Below, one piece after another: positions 1 through 6,758 of a stretch of DNA of 10,347 nucleotides. A program made the translations under genes and the position numbers. The stretch comes from JBBRHH01 sp038222915 (lineage in GTDB: Bacteria > Planctomycetota > Phycisphaerae > Tepidisphaerales > Tepidisphaeraceae): assembly GCA_038222915.1 (NCBI GenBank), contig JBBRHH010000180.1, positions 1-10,347 on the forward strand, given 5' to 3'. Below the pieces are notes generated by a model that searched no databases, was not told the origin of the DNA, and saw only the letters and a list, made by a program, of their open reading frames with translations. The stretch's first letter is position 1; each line of letters begins with the position of its first letter.

Positions 1-1
1 G

Positions 2-1681
2 CCACTCCGTGTCTTCCTGAATCCGAAGAACGACGAGATCTATGCGGCGTCCTGGCTGGCGGTTACGCGCGACATAACCGACATCAAGCTCAAGGCATCA
101 TTGACGCACATGGGCACCGTGGACAACCCGAAGCAGATTGCCACTTATCCGCTGCCGTTGGCCGGCTATTCCGACGCCGTCTTCATGAACCGCACAAGCT
201 GGACACACGATATTTTCATAGATTTCCACGCCGAGACGCCGACCATCTGGCTGGTTCCCGGCAGCGGCGACAGCGCCGAGAAGCTGATGCAGCAGCGAAG
301 GACATTTGCACAGGGAATGTGGTCATTCTCACCCTGGTCGGAGGCCCACTATCGGCTGTATGTGGAGAAGGACGGGAAGCTCGAGGAACGGGCCAACTTC
401 GCAAAGGACGTCGCCGAAGCTGTCACCCGCGTGACGCCGCCAGGGTGTCCGTCGCACGAGCGCCAGCGGTTATACGTGAATCCAAAAGACGGTTGTCTCT
501 ATGTGATGGAAGGCGATGGCGGCGTCGGCAAGTCGACCCGCGAATTGCTCAAGATTGACCCAGCCACCGGCAAGGTTGTCACCGTCCGCATGCCCTTTCA
601 TGCCGAGGAAATCGCCTTTGATTTGAATGGGCTGATCTATCTGCGCACCGACATAGCCGTGACGCGCTACGATCCACGATCCTGGCGTGAGGTGCCGTGG
701 GACTACGGCGAGAAGATGACCAATCCGGGGTTTGACGGCGACGGCGGCGAAGTGCTGGCCTCAATTCCTTTGCCCGGCCTCGGGAAACCGGGCTGCTTCC
801 ACCTTGGCGGCTTCGGAGTGTCGGCCACCGGCAACATCGTCGTCTCCTGCTACAACCTCAAGCCGCTTGAGCTTCGCACCGACGGCTTTGACGCCAGAAA
901 AGCGCAGATGGGCAAGCCATACACTGCCTTGCTGTACCCAGGACGAACGCGCTGGGCCGAGGTGCATGTCTGGGACAAGCACGGCAACCTGTTGCATGAG
1001 GACGCAGTCAAAGGCTTGCCAATGACCGACGGCCTGGCGATCGATCAAAACAGCAATATCTACGCCCTAGTCGCGGCCAGGCGCGCAACGGACGGCAAGG
1101 ACTATCCGCTGGTCTGCGCCGAGACCCTGATGAAGTTCAAGCCCAAGGCCGGCCGGATCATCAGTTCAGAGAAAGAGGCGTCGATTCCCGTTTTGCCCGA
1201 GGCCGCTCCGAAGCGTCCGATCGATCTTGCCGGTGGCTTTGCGGGACGCGCCTGGGTGGAAGGTGCTGAGTGGATGTACGGCGGTGTGGGCATGGACGGC
1301 TTCATCGCCGACTGGGCGCCGGTCTGCTCCTGTTGGAACGCGCGATTTGGGCTGGATCTTTTTGGCCGCGCCTTCGCCACCGAGCTCGGACGATCCTGCG
1401 TCGCCGTCCTCGATACCAACGGCAACCTGCTCATGCGAATCGGCAAATATGGAAACGTTGATGACGGCTTGCCCACCGTAAAGGACGGCGGCCCGCCCAA
1501 TCCACGATCGATCGGCGGCGATGAAGTGGCGCTGGCACGCTCTTCCTATGTGGCGACCCAAACCGATCACCGGCTGTTCATTGCCGACTACGGCAACTAT
1601 CGCATTCTGAGCGTAAAGCTTGGCTACCATCGGACAGAGCGCATCCCCCTGCGGGACGTGCCGGACGATGCCAGGAAGTGA
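2..1681 (+). CDS. Large secreted-type beta-propeller/NHL paralogue, C-terminal 559 residues (5' truncated by window edge)
   Basis: The reading frame is open from base 2 with no start, and the first residues (a PLRVFLNPKN block) align with an internal stretch of the downstream gene (KVLVNPKNGE, about residue 404). This is therefore the C-terminal part of a protein probably near 950-1000 aa. The TTG at 101 is not a credible start. The visible part looks like repeated beta-propeller blades: short strands with xxxYV, DPxTGK and RTDxxVxRYD patterns, and a last NHL-like blade (LFIADYGNYRILSVKLGY). A CSCWN motif lies at 1325-1339, and further cysteines shared with the paralogue are at 794-796 and 848-850. 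Blocks identical with the paralogue include WREVPWDYGE and GKYGNVDDG. Function is unknown; the fold assignment is inferred from repeat patterns. By analogy with its neighbour it is probably exported. The TGA stop lies three bases before the next ATG, so the two are very likely co-transcribed. Confidence 0.85.
   Translation, partial: PLRVFLNPKNDEIYAASWLAVTRDITDIKLKASLTHMGTVDNPKQIATYPLPLAGYSDAVFMNRTSWTHDIFIDFHAETPTIWLVPGSGDSAEKLMQQRRTFAQGMWSFSPWSEAHYRLYVEKDGKLEERANFAKDVAEAVTRVTPPGCPSHERQRLYVNPKDGCLYVMEGDGGVGKSTRELLKIDPATGKVVTVRMPFHAEEIAFDLNGLIYLRTDIAVTRYDPRSWREVPWDYGEKMTNPGFDGDGGEVLASIPLPGLGKPGCFHLGGFGVSATGNIVVSCYNLKPLELRTDGFDARKAQMGKPYTALLYPGRTRWAEVHVWDKHGNLLHEDAVKGLPMTDGLAIDQNSNIYALVAARRATDGKDYPLVCAETLMKFKPKAGRIISSEKEASIPVLPEAAPKRPIDLAGGFAGRAWVEGAEWMYGGVGMDGFIADWAPVCSCWNARFGLDLFGRAFATELGRSCVAVLDTNGNLLMRIGKYGNVDDGLPTVKDGGPPNPRSIGGDEVALARSSYVATQTDHRLFIADYGNYRILSVKLGYHRTERIPLRDVPDDARK
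1673..1678 (+). promoter_or_regulatory. Shine-Dalgarno of the second paralogue, inside the end of the first
   Basis: AGGAAG runs directly into the upstream stop codon and sits 6 bases before the ATG at 1685, but only 3 before the alternative GTG at 1682. The spacing decides for the ATG. The arrangement suggests translational coupling of the two paralogues. Confidence 0.6.
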
Positions 1682-1684
1682 GTG

Positions 1685-4600
1685 ATGAAAGTGGCGAAGA
1701 GCATCCTCCTTGCATTGCTGTCGGCGTTCGCGTGTTCATTCTGCGCTGATGCTGCCGTCGTCGACGAATTCAAGGTCAAACGCGAAGAGGTCTTTGAGTT
1801 CACACAACAGCCGGCGGTGACGCGCGAGGGAGATAAAATCTCCATCACTTTCGCAAGTAAGGCCTGGTGTGATGTGACAGTTGCAATCGAGGATGCGGAA
1901 GGCCACATTCTGCGTCATCTGGCCAGTGGCGTGCTCGGACCAAAGGTGCCGGTGCCGTTTCAGAAAGAATCGCTCAAACAGACGATTGTCTGGGATTCCA
2001 AGAACGATCATGGCGACTACGTCGAGGATCTCGATCGGATCACCATTCGCGTAGCGCTCGGTCTTAAGCCCCAGTTTGAACGAACGCTGTTCTGGTCGCC
2101 CCACAAGCGGATGGCCAATGCCTGCCCCCTGCTGATCGCGAAGGAGGAAGGGGTGCTGATGTTCGAGGGCCGGGGCGTCGATCAGTTGCGCCTTTATGAT
2201 CATGAAGGCAACTACGTTCGTACGGCATATCCATTTCCCGCGGGAAAACTAAAGGATGTGGCCGGTGTTGAAGAACGAATATTCCCACAGGACGGCGCGA
2301 AACTGCCGGTGAAGCACGGATTTGTTCAGGCATCGCTGCTGACCAGTGGCACGAGCGCGTTGCTGGGCCTGCCGTACAAATTTGGAGACGGGTTTGGCGC
2401 AACCGCAATGGCGGCCTCGGGCAACCACGTCGCGGTCGGTTTCGACCAGATCAACCGCCTTGGCCTCGACGGCACGAGCGGAGGCCTCAATCTGACGGGG
2501 GCGAAGATCGGCCAGCGGGCCAAGTGGTCGGGCTACGGCGGTCAGGGCGGCGGCGATGAAATCATCGGGCCTTCAAGCATGGCGTTCAGCCCCGATGGCA
2601 AGTCGCTCTATCTGACCGGTTATTTCTGGCGCGAGTTCTATCAGAGCGGCGCCGACTGCCTCCACTGTGTCCGCAAACTCACCTACGACCAGGATGCCGA
2701 GCCGACCATTTTTGTCGGCCAGATGAAGACCGATCAGGGCGCGGGCAGCGACGCCGAGCATTTTACCGTTCCCACATCAGTGGACTGCGACGCGAAAGGG
2801 CGCGTGTACGTCACCGATGCCTTGAACGACCGCATCCAGATTTTTTCGCCTGATGCAAAACTCTTGAAGACCGTCGCCACGCCCAAGCCTGTCAAGGTGC
2901 TGGTCAATCCGAAGAACGGTGAACTGTGGGTGTTTTCCTGGCCGATTGTTGGCGCGTCGAACAAGATTGCCAAGGAACATGACTTCCAATGGGACAAGGT
3001 GAAGCCGACGCTGCGACGCTATGGACCGATGGAAGATCCGAAGCCCATCTCTACTCAACCACTTCCATTCGACATCAATCTGACCGGGTTTTTCCTGACC
3101 GGCCCACTCGCAAGCGTTGCCGTGGACTGGTGGGCGCCATCACCTACGCTGTGGGCCGTCGCGCGCAAGCACAATATCTCGCGGATCGACGTCGCGTGGG
3201 GCGGTGTTGGGGCCTATGAACGTCGCGACCACGACCCCTGGATGAACGACGGCGTCCGCATACTGGTCGAAAAAGACGGCCAATGGCAGATCAAACGAAA
3301 TTTCGCCGATGACGCGAAATCGTCCGTCGTACAGATGAAACCCGCCGATTTTGCGCGCCAGCGTCTGGCAGTGAACCCCAGGGACGGCAAGCTTTATGTG
3401 CTCGAGGATTCCGGATTCAGCAAATCGTTTTATCGGATGCCGCAGATCGACCCGCTGACCGGCAAGGTCCAGATGGTTGAGATTCCGTTCGATGCCGAGG
3501 ACATCTGCTTCGATCAGGAGGGGCTGGCCTATCTGCGGACAGACACGCTGGTCGCACGATACGATTCTCACACTTGGCGCGAAGTGCCCTGGGATTACGG
3601 CGAGGAACACAAGGGAGTCGGCTTCACCTCGCTGGGCGGCAGCAAACGCGCGGACGTGCTCTCCGCCATCGCCACGCCCGGCGTCCGTCCGGTCTGCTGG
3701 AATCAGGGGGGCATGAGTGTATCGCCAAAGGGAAACCTGATTATTTCCTGCACCAGCCGCGCCGAAGAGTCCGGCCGTAAGGACAATGAGAGCCCGTGGG
3801 AGCGATCGCGGAACGAAATCACGGGCAAACCGTACACGCCGCGCATGTTTCCCGGCCGGGTACGCTGGCAGGAGATTCACGTTTGGGATGCGCACGGAAC
3901 TCTGGTGGCGGAAGACGCGGTGCCAGGCCTTGGCGCGATGAACGGCGCTTTCATGGATCGCAATGACAGCATCTACGTGATGGCCTCGCCCACGCGCGTG
4001 CTCGACGATGACAAGCCGTACTGGAACGAGATGACGGGCACGATGGTCAAGTTCCGGCCCAAAGAGGGGAAGGTGATCAGTTCCAGCAGCGTTGCCGCCG
4101 TGCCGCTCGCGAAGGAGGCATGGCCAAACCGCGCGTTTGACCTGATCCACGGCAGGACCGGCAAGGCTTGGGTGGAAGGCGCCGAGTGGTGCTATGGCGG
4201 CGTGGGCTGGGACGGATTCAACCCATCCCACAGCGGCGGCGGGTGCGATTGCTGGAACTCCCGGTTTTCCCTCGATTATTTTGCGCGATCATTCGCCCCT
4301 GAAATCGACCATTACAGCGTGGCAGTCCTCGACAGCAGCGGAAACCTGATTTTGCGGATCGGGAAATACGGCAACGTCGATGACGGAAAGCCGTTGGTGG
4401 CCGATGGCGGGCCGGGGAATGCACAGTCGATCGGCGGTGACGAGGTAGCGCTCTTTCACGCTTGCTACGTTGCAGCGTACACCGACCGCCGATTGTTCAT
4501 CGCCGACGCCGGCAATTCGCGCATTCTGAGCGTCAAGCTGGGCTATCACACTGAACAGAAACTTGCTTTGAAGGATGTCCCGCCCAGGGGATTGCGGTAA
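1685..4600 (+). CDS. Secreted FlgD-like/NHL beta-propeller protein, 971 aa
   Basis: ATG 1685 is preferred over GTG 1682 because of the AGGAAG 6 bases upstream. Residues 1-23 form a signal peptide: K2 and K5, a hydrophobic core ILLALLSAFA, and an ADA|A cleavage site after residue 23. Residues 50-125 resemble the FlgD-type Ig-like fold (ISITFASKAWCDVTVAIED, then LASGVLG and IVWDSKNDHG), a module often found before propellers in large secreted proteins. NHL-like blades are visible around 293-312 and 360-398, and at the C-terminus (RLFIADAGNSRILSVKLGY). From about residue 404 the protein is paralogous to the upstream gene. Cysteines 671, 689, 854 and 856 are shared with it, the last two in CDCWN. 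There is no CxxCH haem motif, sortase motif or C-terminal membrane segment, so it is probably periplasmic or released. Ligand and reaction are unknown, and no catalytic motif was recognised. Confidence 0.88.
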   Translation: MKVAKSILLALLSAFACSFCADAAVVDEFKVKREEVFEFTQQPAVTREGDKISITFASKAWCDVTVAIEDAEGHILRHLASGVLGPKVPVPFQKESLKQTIVWDSKNDHGDYVEDLDRITIRVALGLKPQFERTLFWSPHKRMANACPLLIAKEEGVLMFEGRGVDQLRLYDHEGNYVRTAYPFPAGKLKDVAGVEERIFPQDGAKLPVKHGFVQASLLTSGTSALLGLPYKFGDGFGATAMAASGNHVAVGFDQINRLGLDGTSGGLNLTGAKIGQRAKWSGYGGQGGGDEIIGPSSMAFSPDGKSLYLTGYFWREFYQSGADCLHCVRKLTYDQDAEPTIFVGQMKTDQGAGSDAEHFTVPTSVDCDAKGRVYVTDALNDRIQIFSPDAKLLKTVATPKPVKVLVNPKNGELWVFSWPIVGASNKIAKEHDFQWDKVKPTLRRYGPMEDPKPISTQPLPFDINLTGFFLTGPLASVAVDWWAPSPTLWAVARKHNISRIDVAWGGVGAYERRDHDPWMNDGVRILVEKDGQWQIKRNFADDAKSSVVQMKPADFARQRLAVNPRDGKLYVLEDSGFSKSFYRMPQIDPLTGKVQMVEIPFDAEDICFDQEGLAYLRTDTLVARYDSHTWREVPWDYGEEHKGVGFTSLGGSKRADVLSAIATPGVRPVCWNQGGMSVSPKGNLIISCTSRAEESGRKDNESPWERSRNEITGKPYTPRMFPGRVRWQEIHVWDAHGTLVAEDAVPGLGAMNGAFMDRNDSIYVMASPTRVLDDDKPYWNEMTGTMVKFRPKEGKVISSSSVAAVPLAKEAWPNRAFDLIHGRTGKAWVEGAEWCYGGVGWDGFNPSHSGGGCDCWNSRFSLDYFARSFAPEIDHYSVAVLDSSGNLILRIGKYGNVDDGKPLVADGGPGNAQSIGGDEVALFHACYVAAYTDRRLFIADAGNSRILSVKLGYHTEQKLALKDVPPRGLR

Positions 4601-4604
4601 AAAT

Positions 4605-4617
4605 CTCCTGAATGGAG
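4605..4617 (-). terminator. Possible short terminator at the 3' end of tRNA-Ala
   Basis: On the - strand CTCC, a five-base loop and GGAG are followed by an A and five T (complement of 4599-4603). The stem is only 4 bp and its first arm is part of the tRNA acceptor 3' strand, so it would compete with tRNA folding. The T-run overlaps the stop codon of the convergent secreted-protein gene. It is a weak candidate. Confidence 0.25.
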
Positions 4618-4683
4618 CCATGGGGATTTGAACCCCAAATTCCACCATGCCATGGTGGCGTGATCCCATTTCACTATGGCCCC
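4613..4683 (-). tRNA. tRNA-Ala (anticodon GGC)
   Basis: The - strand folds into a full 71-base cloverleaf. Acceptor GGGGCCA pairs with TGGCTCC, followed by discriminator A. TA at positions 8-9 leads to a D stem GTGA/TCAC with a GG-containing loop. The anticodon stem is CCACC/GGTGG with loop ATGGCAT, giving anticodon GGC (complement of 4649-4651) with U33. A four-base variable loop precedes the T stem TGGGG/CCCCA with loop TTCAAAT. The third acceptor pair is G3:U70, the main identity element for alanyl-tRNA synthetase, which agrees independently with the GGC anticodon reading GCC. CCA is not encoded: the discriminator is followed by TTC, so CCA must be added by nucleotidyltransferase. It lies downstream of asnS on the same strand, 76 bases from its stop. 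Confidence 0.95.
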
Positions 4684-4688
4684 GGGAT

Positions 4689-4703
4689 TGGTCTTTTCGA
4701 CCA
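4689..4703 (-). other. Small perfect hairpin in the tRNA-Ala 5' leader
   Basis: TGGTC and GACCA form a 5-bp inverted repeat around a five-base loop, five bases upstream of the mature tRNA 5' end. No T-run follows on either strand, so it is not a standard terminator. It would sit in the precursor leader removed by RNase P. Function is unknown and it may be chance. Confidence 0.3.
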
Positions 4704-4716
4704 CTGGGAACATCGG

Positions 4717-4744
4717 AGTTTATCTGCATTGCGGCGGGTGTCAA
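4717..4744 (-). promoter_or_regulatory. Candidate sigma70-like promoter for tRNA-Ala
   Basis: On the - strand a perfect TTGACA (complement of 4739-4744) is followed after 16 bases by TAAACT (complement of 4717-4722, 4 of 6 matches to TATAAT). It lies wholly in the 76-base spacer between the asnS stop and the tRNA. The predicted start near 4710 would give a leader of roughly 27 bases. The tRNA could then be transcribed independently of asnS as well as by read-through. Confidence 0.5.
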
Positions 4745-4759
4745 GGTTTGGGTGGACGG

Positions 4760-6160
4760 TCAGAAATCGGCGTTGTTTGGGGTTCTTGGGAAGGGGATTA
4801 CGTCTCGGATGTTGGCCATGCCCGTGGCGTAGAGGATGGTGCGGTCGAAGCCGAGGCCGAAGCCTGCGTGGGGGACTGTGCCGTAGCGGCGGAGGTCGCG
4901 GTACCAGTTGTAGGCGCTCTTCTCCAGGTGCAACTCGTCCAGTCTTGCATCGAGGACCGAGAGTCGTTCTTCGCGCTGGGAACCGCCGATGATTTCGCCT
5001 ATGCCGGGGGCGAGGACGTCCATGGCGGCGACGGTTTTGCCGTCGTCGTTTTGGCGCATGTAGAAGGCTTTGATTTCCTTGGGGTAGTTCATGACTACGA
5101 CTGGGCGGCCGATCAGTTCCTCGGTGAGGTAGCGCTCGTGCTCGGACTGCATGTCCATTCCCCATTTGACGGGGAACTCGAACTTCTTGCCGGACTTTTC
5201 GAGGGCGGCGATGGCGTCGGTGTAGGTCATGCGCTCGAAGCTGGAGTCGACGAATTTTTCCAGGCGGCCGATGCATTCCTTGTCGACGCGCTCGGCGAAG
5301 AACTTCATATCGTCCTGCCGCTCGTTCAGTACGGCGCGGAAGATGTACTTCAGAAATGCCTCGGCCAAGTCAGCGTCGTCATGGAGGTTTGCGAAGGCGA
5401 TCTCCGGTTCGATCATCCAGAACTCGGCGAGGTGGCGGGTGGTATTGGAGTTTTCGGCGCGGAAGGTTGGGCCGAAGGTGTAGACGCGGCTCATGGCCAT
5501 GCAGTAGGTTTCGACGTTGAGCTGGCCGGAGACGGTGAGGAAGGATTGCTTGCCGAAGAAGTCCTGGGCGAAATCGACTTTGCCTTCGGGCGTGCGCGGG
5601 AGATTTTGCAGATCGAGCGTTGAAACCCGGAACATTGCGCCAGCGCCCTCGGCGTCGCTGGCGGTGATGATCGGCGTGTGGATCCAGAAGAAACCGCGCT
5701 CGTGGAAGAAGCGATGGACGGCCTGGCTGAGACAGTGGCGCACACGGGTGACCGCGCCGAAGGTGTTGGTGCGCGGGCGGAGGTGGGCGACTTCGCGCAG
5801 GTATTCGAAGGTGTGGCGCTTGGCGGAGACGGGATAGGTTTCAGGATCGTCCACACCCCCTACCACCACGATCTGCTCGGCCTGGAGTTCGACGCTCTGG
5901 CCTTTGGCCTGCGAGGCGACGAGCGTGCCGGTCACGATCAGAGAGAAGCCGGCCGACGTGTGCAACACTTCGCTCTGATAGTTCGGCAGCGTGCTGGCCG
6001 CGACAATCTGGATGGAGTCGAAGCAGGAGCCGTCATTCACATGAATGAACGAGAGCCCGGCCTTGGAATCGCGCCGGGTGCGCACCCAGCCTTTGACCGT
6101 CACACTTGAGCCGACGGCTACCTTGCCATTCAGCACGTCGGATATCATCGCATCGGCCAT
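4760..6160 (-). CDS. asnS: Asparaginyl-tRNA synthetase
   Basis: This cytoplasmic class IIb synthetase charges tRNA-Asn with asparagine using ATP. The 466 aa are the usual length. The N-terminal OB-fold that binds the anticodon spans about residues 18-103 (VTVKGWVRTRRDS, then FIHVNDGS). The catalytic domain carries class II motif 2 around 230-252 (FGPTFRAENSNTTRHLAEFW) and motif 3 around 433-459 (GFGLGFDRTILYATG, ending DVIPFPRTP). The Asn-type reading rather than Asp rests on the close overall resemblance of motif 3 and the C-terminus to known AsnRS. The ATG is supported by GGAGG (complement of 6168-6172) 7 bases upstream. It begins 27 bases after the osmC stop and is probably co-transcribed with it. 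Having AsnRS suggests direct Asn-tRNA formation, although GatCAB may also exist elsewhere. Confidence 0.97.
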   Translation of the reverse strand: MADAMISDVLNGKVAVGSSVTVKGWVRTRRDSKAGLSFIHVNDGSCFDSIQIVAASTLPNYQSEVLHTSAGFSLIVTGTLVASQAKGQSVELQAEQIVVVGGVDDPETYPVSAKRHTFEYLREVAHLRPRTNTFGAVTRVRHCLSQAVHRFFHERGFFWIHTPIITASDAEGAGAMFRVSTLDLQNLPRTPEGKVDFAQDFFGKQSFLTVSGQLNVETYCMAMSRVYTFGPTFRAENSNTTRHLAEFWMIEPEIAFANLHDDADLAEAFLKYIFRAVLNERQDDMKFFAERVDKECIGRLEKFVDSSFERMTYTDAIAALEKSGKKFEFPVKWGMDMQSEHERYLTEELIGRPVVVMNYPKEIKAFYMRQNDDGKTVAAMDVLAPGIGEIIGGSQREERLSVLDARLDELHLEKSAYNWYRDLRRYGTVPHAGFGLGFDRTILYATGMANIRDVIPFPRTPNNADF

Positions 6161-6167
6161 CTTGAAT

Positions 6168-6172
6168 CCTCC
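6168..6172 (-). promoter_or_regulatory. Ribosome binding site of asnS
   Basis: A perfect GGAGG on the - strand lies 7 bases before the asnS ATG, inside the 27-base osmC-asnS spacer. It fixes the start at 6160 rather than the in-frame Met four codons further on. Confidence 0.75.
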
Positions 6173-6187
6173 ATGATTTCTTTCAGA

Positions 6188-6616
6188 TCAGCCAACCAGC
6201 TTCGCCACGAGCTCAATCGGAGTTGCGGAAAGGGCCTTGGATATGGGGCAACCGACTTTGGCCTTTTGTGCGAAGTCGATGAATGTTTTTTCATCGATGC
6301 CCGGCACTTCACCCTCGGTGGTCAGGATAATTTTGGTGATTCCAAATCCATCGGGCACCTTGTCGAGGGTCACAGCGGCGGTCGTGCTCACGCGCTTGGG
6401 TGTATGGCCAGCACTGGCCAGTTCGTGTGAGAGCGCCATGGAAAAGCAGCTGGCGTGGGCGGCCGCGATGAGTTCTTCGGGGTTGGTCCCGGGGGTTTCT
6501 TCGAAGCGTGTCTGGAAAGAATATTTACCGTTGAAAGCCCCGCTGGGAAGGCTGATGTTGCCCGTGCCCGACTTCAGATCGCCTTGCCAAACTGCTTGTG
6601 CTTTTCTAACTGGCAT
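6188..6616 (-). CDS. osmC: OsmC family peroxiredoxin (organic hydroperoxide reductase)
   Basis: This small cytoplasmic thiol peroxidase reduces organic hydroperoxides and is usually active as a dimer. The 142 aa match the OsmC length and pattern from end to end. The N-terminus VWQGDLKSGTG resembles the start of E. coli OsmC, and TRFEETPGTNPEELIAAAHA leads to the peroxidatic cysteine C57 in HASCFSMAL. The second conserved cysteine is C123 in KAKVGCPIS. R37 and E48 occupy the positions of the conserved Arg and Glu that activate the cysteine. The frame stays open for 39 more codons upstream (to 6733), but that extension has no family resemblance. ATG 6616 has AAGGA 8 bases upstream and gives the canonical N-terminus. 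OsmC rather than Ohr is favoured by overall similarity. It is first in a probable osmC-asnS transcript. Confidence 0.95.
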   Translation of the reverse strand: MPVRKAQAVWQGDLKSGTGNISLPSGAFNGKYSFQTRFEETPGTNPEELIAAAHASCFSMALSHELASAGHTPKRVSTTAAVTLDKVPDGFGITKIILTTEGEVPGIDEKTFIDFAQKAKVGCPISKALSATPIELVAKLVG

Positions 6617-6624
6617 GATTTTGT

Positions 6625-6629
6625 TCCTT
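6625..6629 (-). promoter_or_regulatory. Ribosome binding site that sets the osmC start
   Basis: AAGGA on the - strand is 8 bases before ATG 6616. It supports this start against the longer open frame reaching 6733. Confidence 0.6.
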
Positions 6630-6676
6630 CTCTTTGTTGTTATTCGAACCGGGGAAACTCCCGCCGGCATTTGAGC

Positions 6677-6705
6677 AGGATAGCATAGGCTCGCTTTCCA
6701 GACAC
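6677..6705 (-). promoter_or_regulatory. Candidate extended -10 promoter for osmC-asnS
   Basis: On the - strand TGCTATCCT (with TATCCT the complement of 6677-6682) fits the extended -10 pattern TGnTATnnT. The hexamer 17 bases upstream, GTGTCT, matches only 3 of 6 positions of TTGACA. The predicted start near 6670 gives a leader of about 54 bases before the osmC ATG. It is tentative, because sigma-factor preferences of this organism are unknown. Confidence 0.3.
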
Positions 6706-6742
6706 CCGTAAGTCGCGTGCTGCTGACAGTCACCGCGTAAGT
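6703..6742. repeat. Imperfect direct repeat flanking a TGACAGTCA palindrome in the osmC/VKOR divergent region
   Basis: CACCCGTAAGT at 6703-6713 and CACCGCGTAAGT at 6731-6742 are near copies (CGTAAGT is identical, offset 29 bases). Between them is the 9-base palindrome TGACAGTCA at 6724-6732, which overlaps the candidate -35 of the rightward gene. The layout could be an operator, but such short repeats also arise by chance. Confidence 0.25.
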
Positions 6743-6752
6743 TTGCTAAGAT
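6723..6752 (+). promoter_or_regulatory. Candidate promoter of the VKOR-thioredoxin gene
   Basis: CTGACA at 6723-6728 (5 of 6 to TTGACA) is followed after 18 bases by TAAGAT at 6747-6752 (4 of 6 to TATAAT). The start codon follows only 6 bases after the -10, so the transcript would begin at or next to the GTG and be leaderless. There is no clear Shine-Dalgarno before the GTG. Confidence 0.35.
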
Positions 6753-6758
6753 GATGCC

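Noticed and set aside
101..103. TTG at 101 as start of the first gene
   Set aside because: The frame is open to the window edge, and the residues before it align with the interior of the second paralogue.
512..538. Walker A-like GDGGVGKST in the first secreted paralogue
   Set aside because: The paralogue has an unrelated sequence at the same place, there is no Walker B motif, and the surrounding pattern is beta-propeller; a chance match.
1682..1684. GTG as start of the second paralogue
   Set aside because: It is only 3 bases from the AGGAAG, whereas ATG 1685 is 6 away. It cannot be fully excluded and changes the protein by one residue.
2649..2669. C-x2-C (CLHC, residues 325-328) in the second paralogue as a haem or zinc site
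   Set aside because: There is no following His for a CxxCH haem motif and no second cysteine pair nearby, and the corresponding part of the first paralogue is outside the window.
3140..4231. 363-codon open frame on the - strand inside the second paralogue
   Set aside because: It is antisense to a well-supported gene, resembles no family, and is explained by GC-rich codon use.
4689..4703. Hairpin as terminator of asnS
   Set aside because: It has only 5 bp and no T-run on either strand, and it lies downstream of a promoter-like sequence and next to the tRNA 5' end.
4676..5623. 315-codon + strand open frame opposite asnS
   Set aside because: It is a shadow of the asnS codon pattern, rich in Gly/Val/Glu, and overlaps tRNA-Ala as well.
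6617..6733. N-terminal extension of OsmC to 6733
   Set aside because: The extension has no family similarity, while ATG 6616 has a good ribosome binding site and gives the canonical 142-aa protein.
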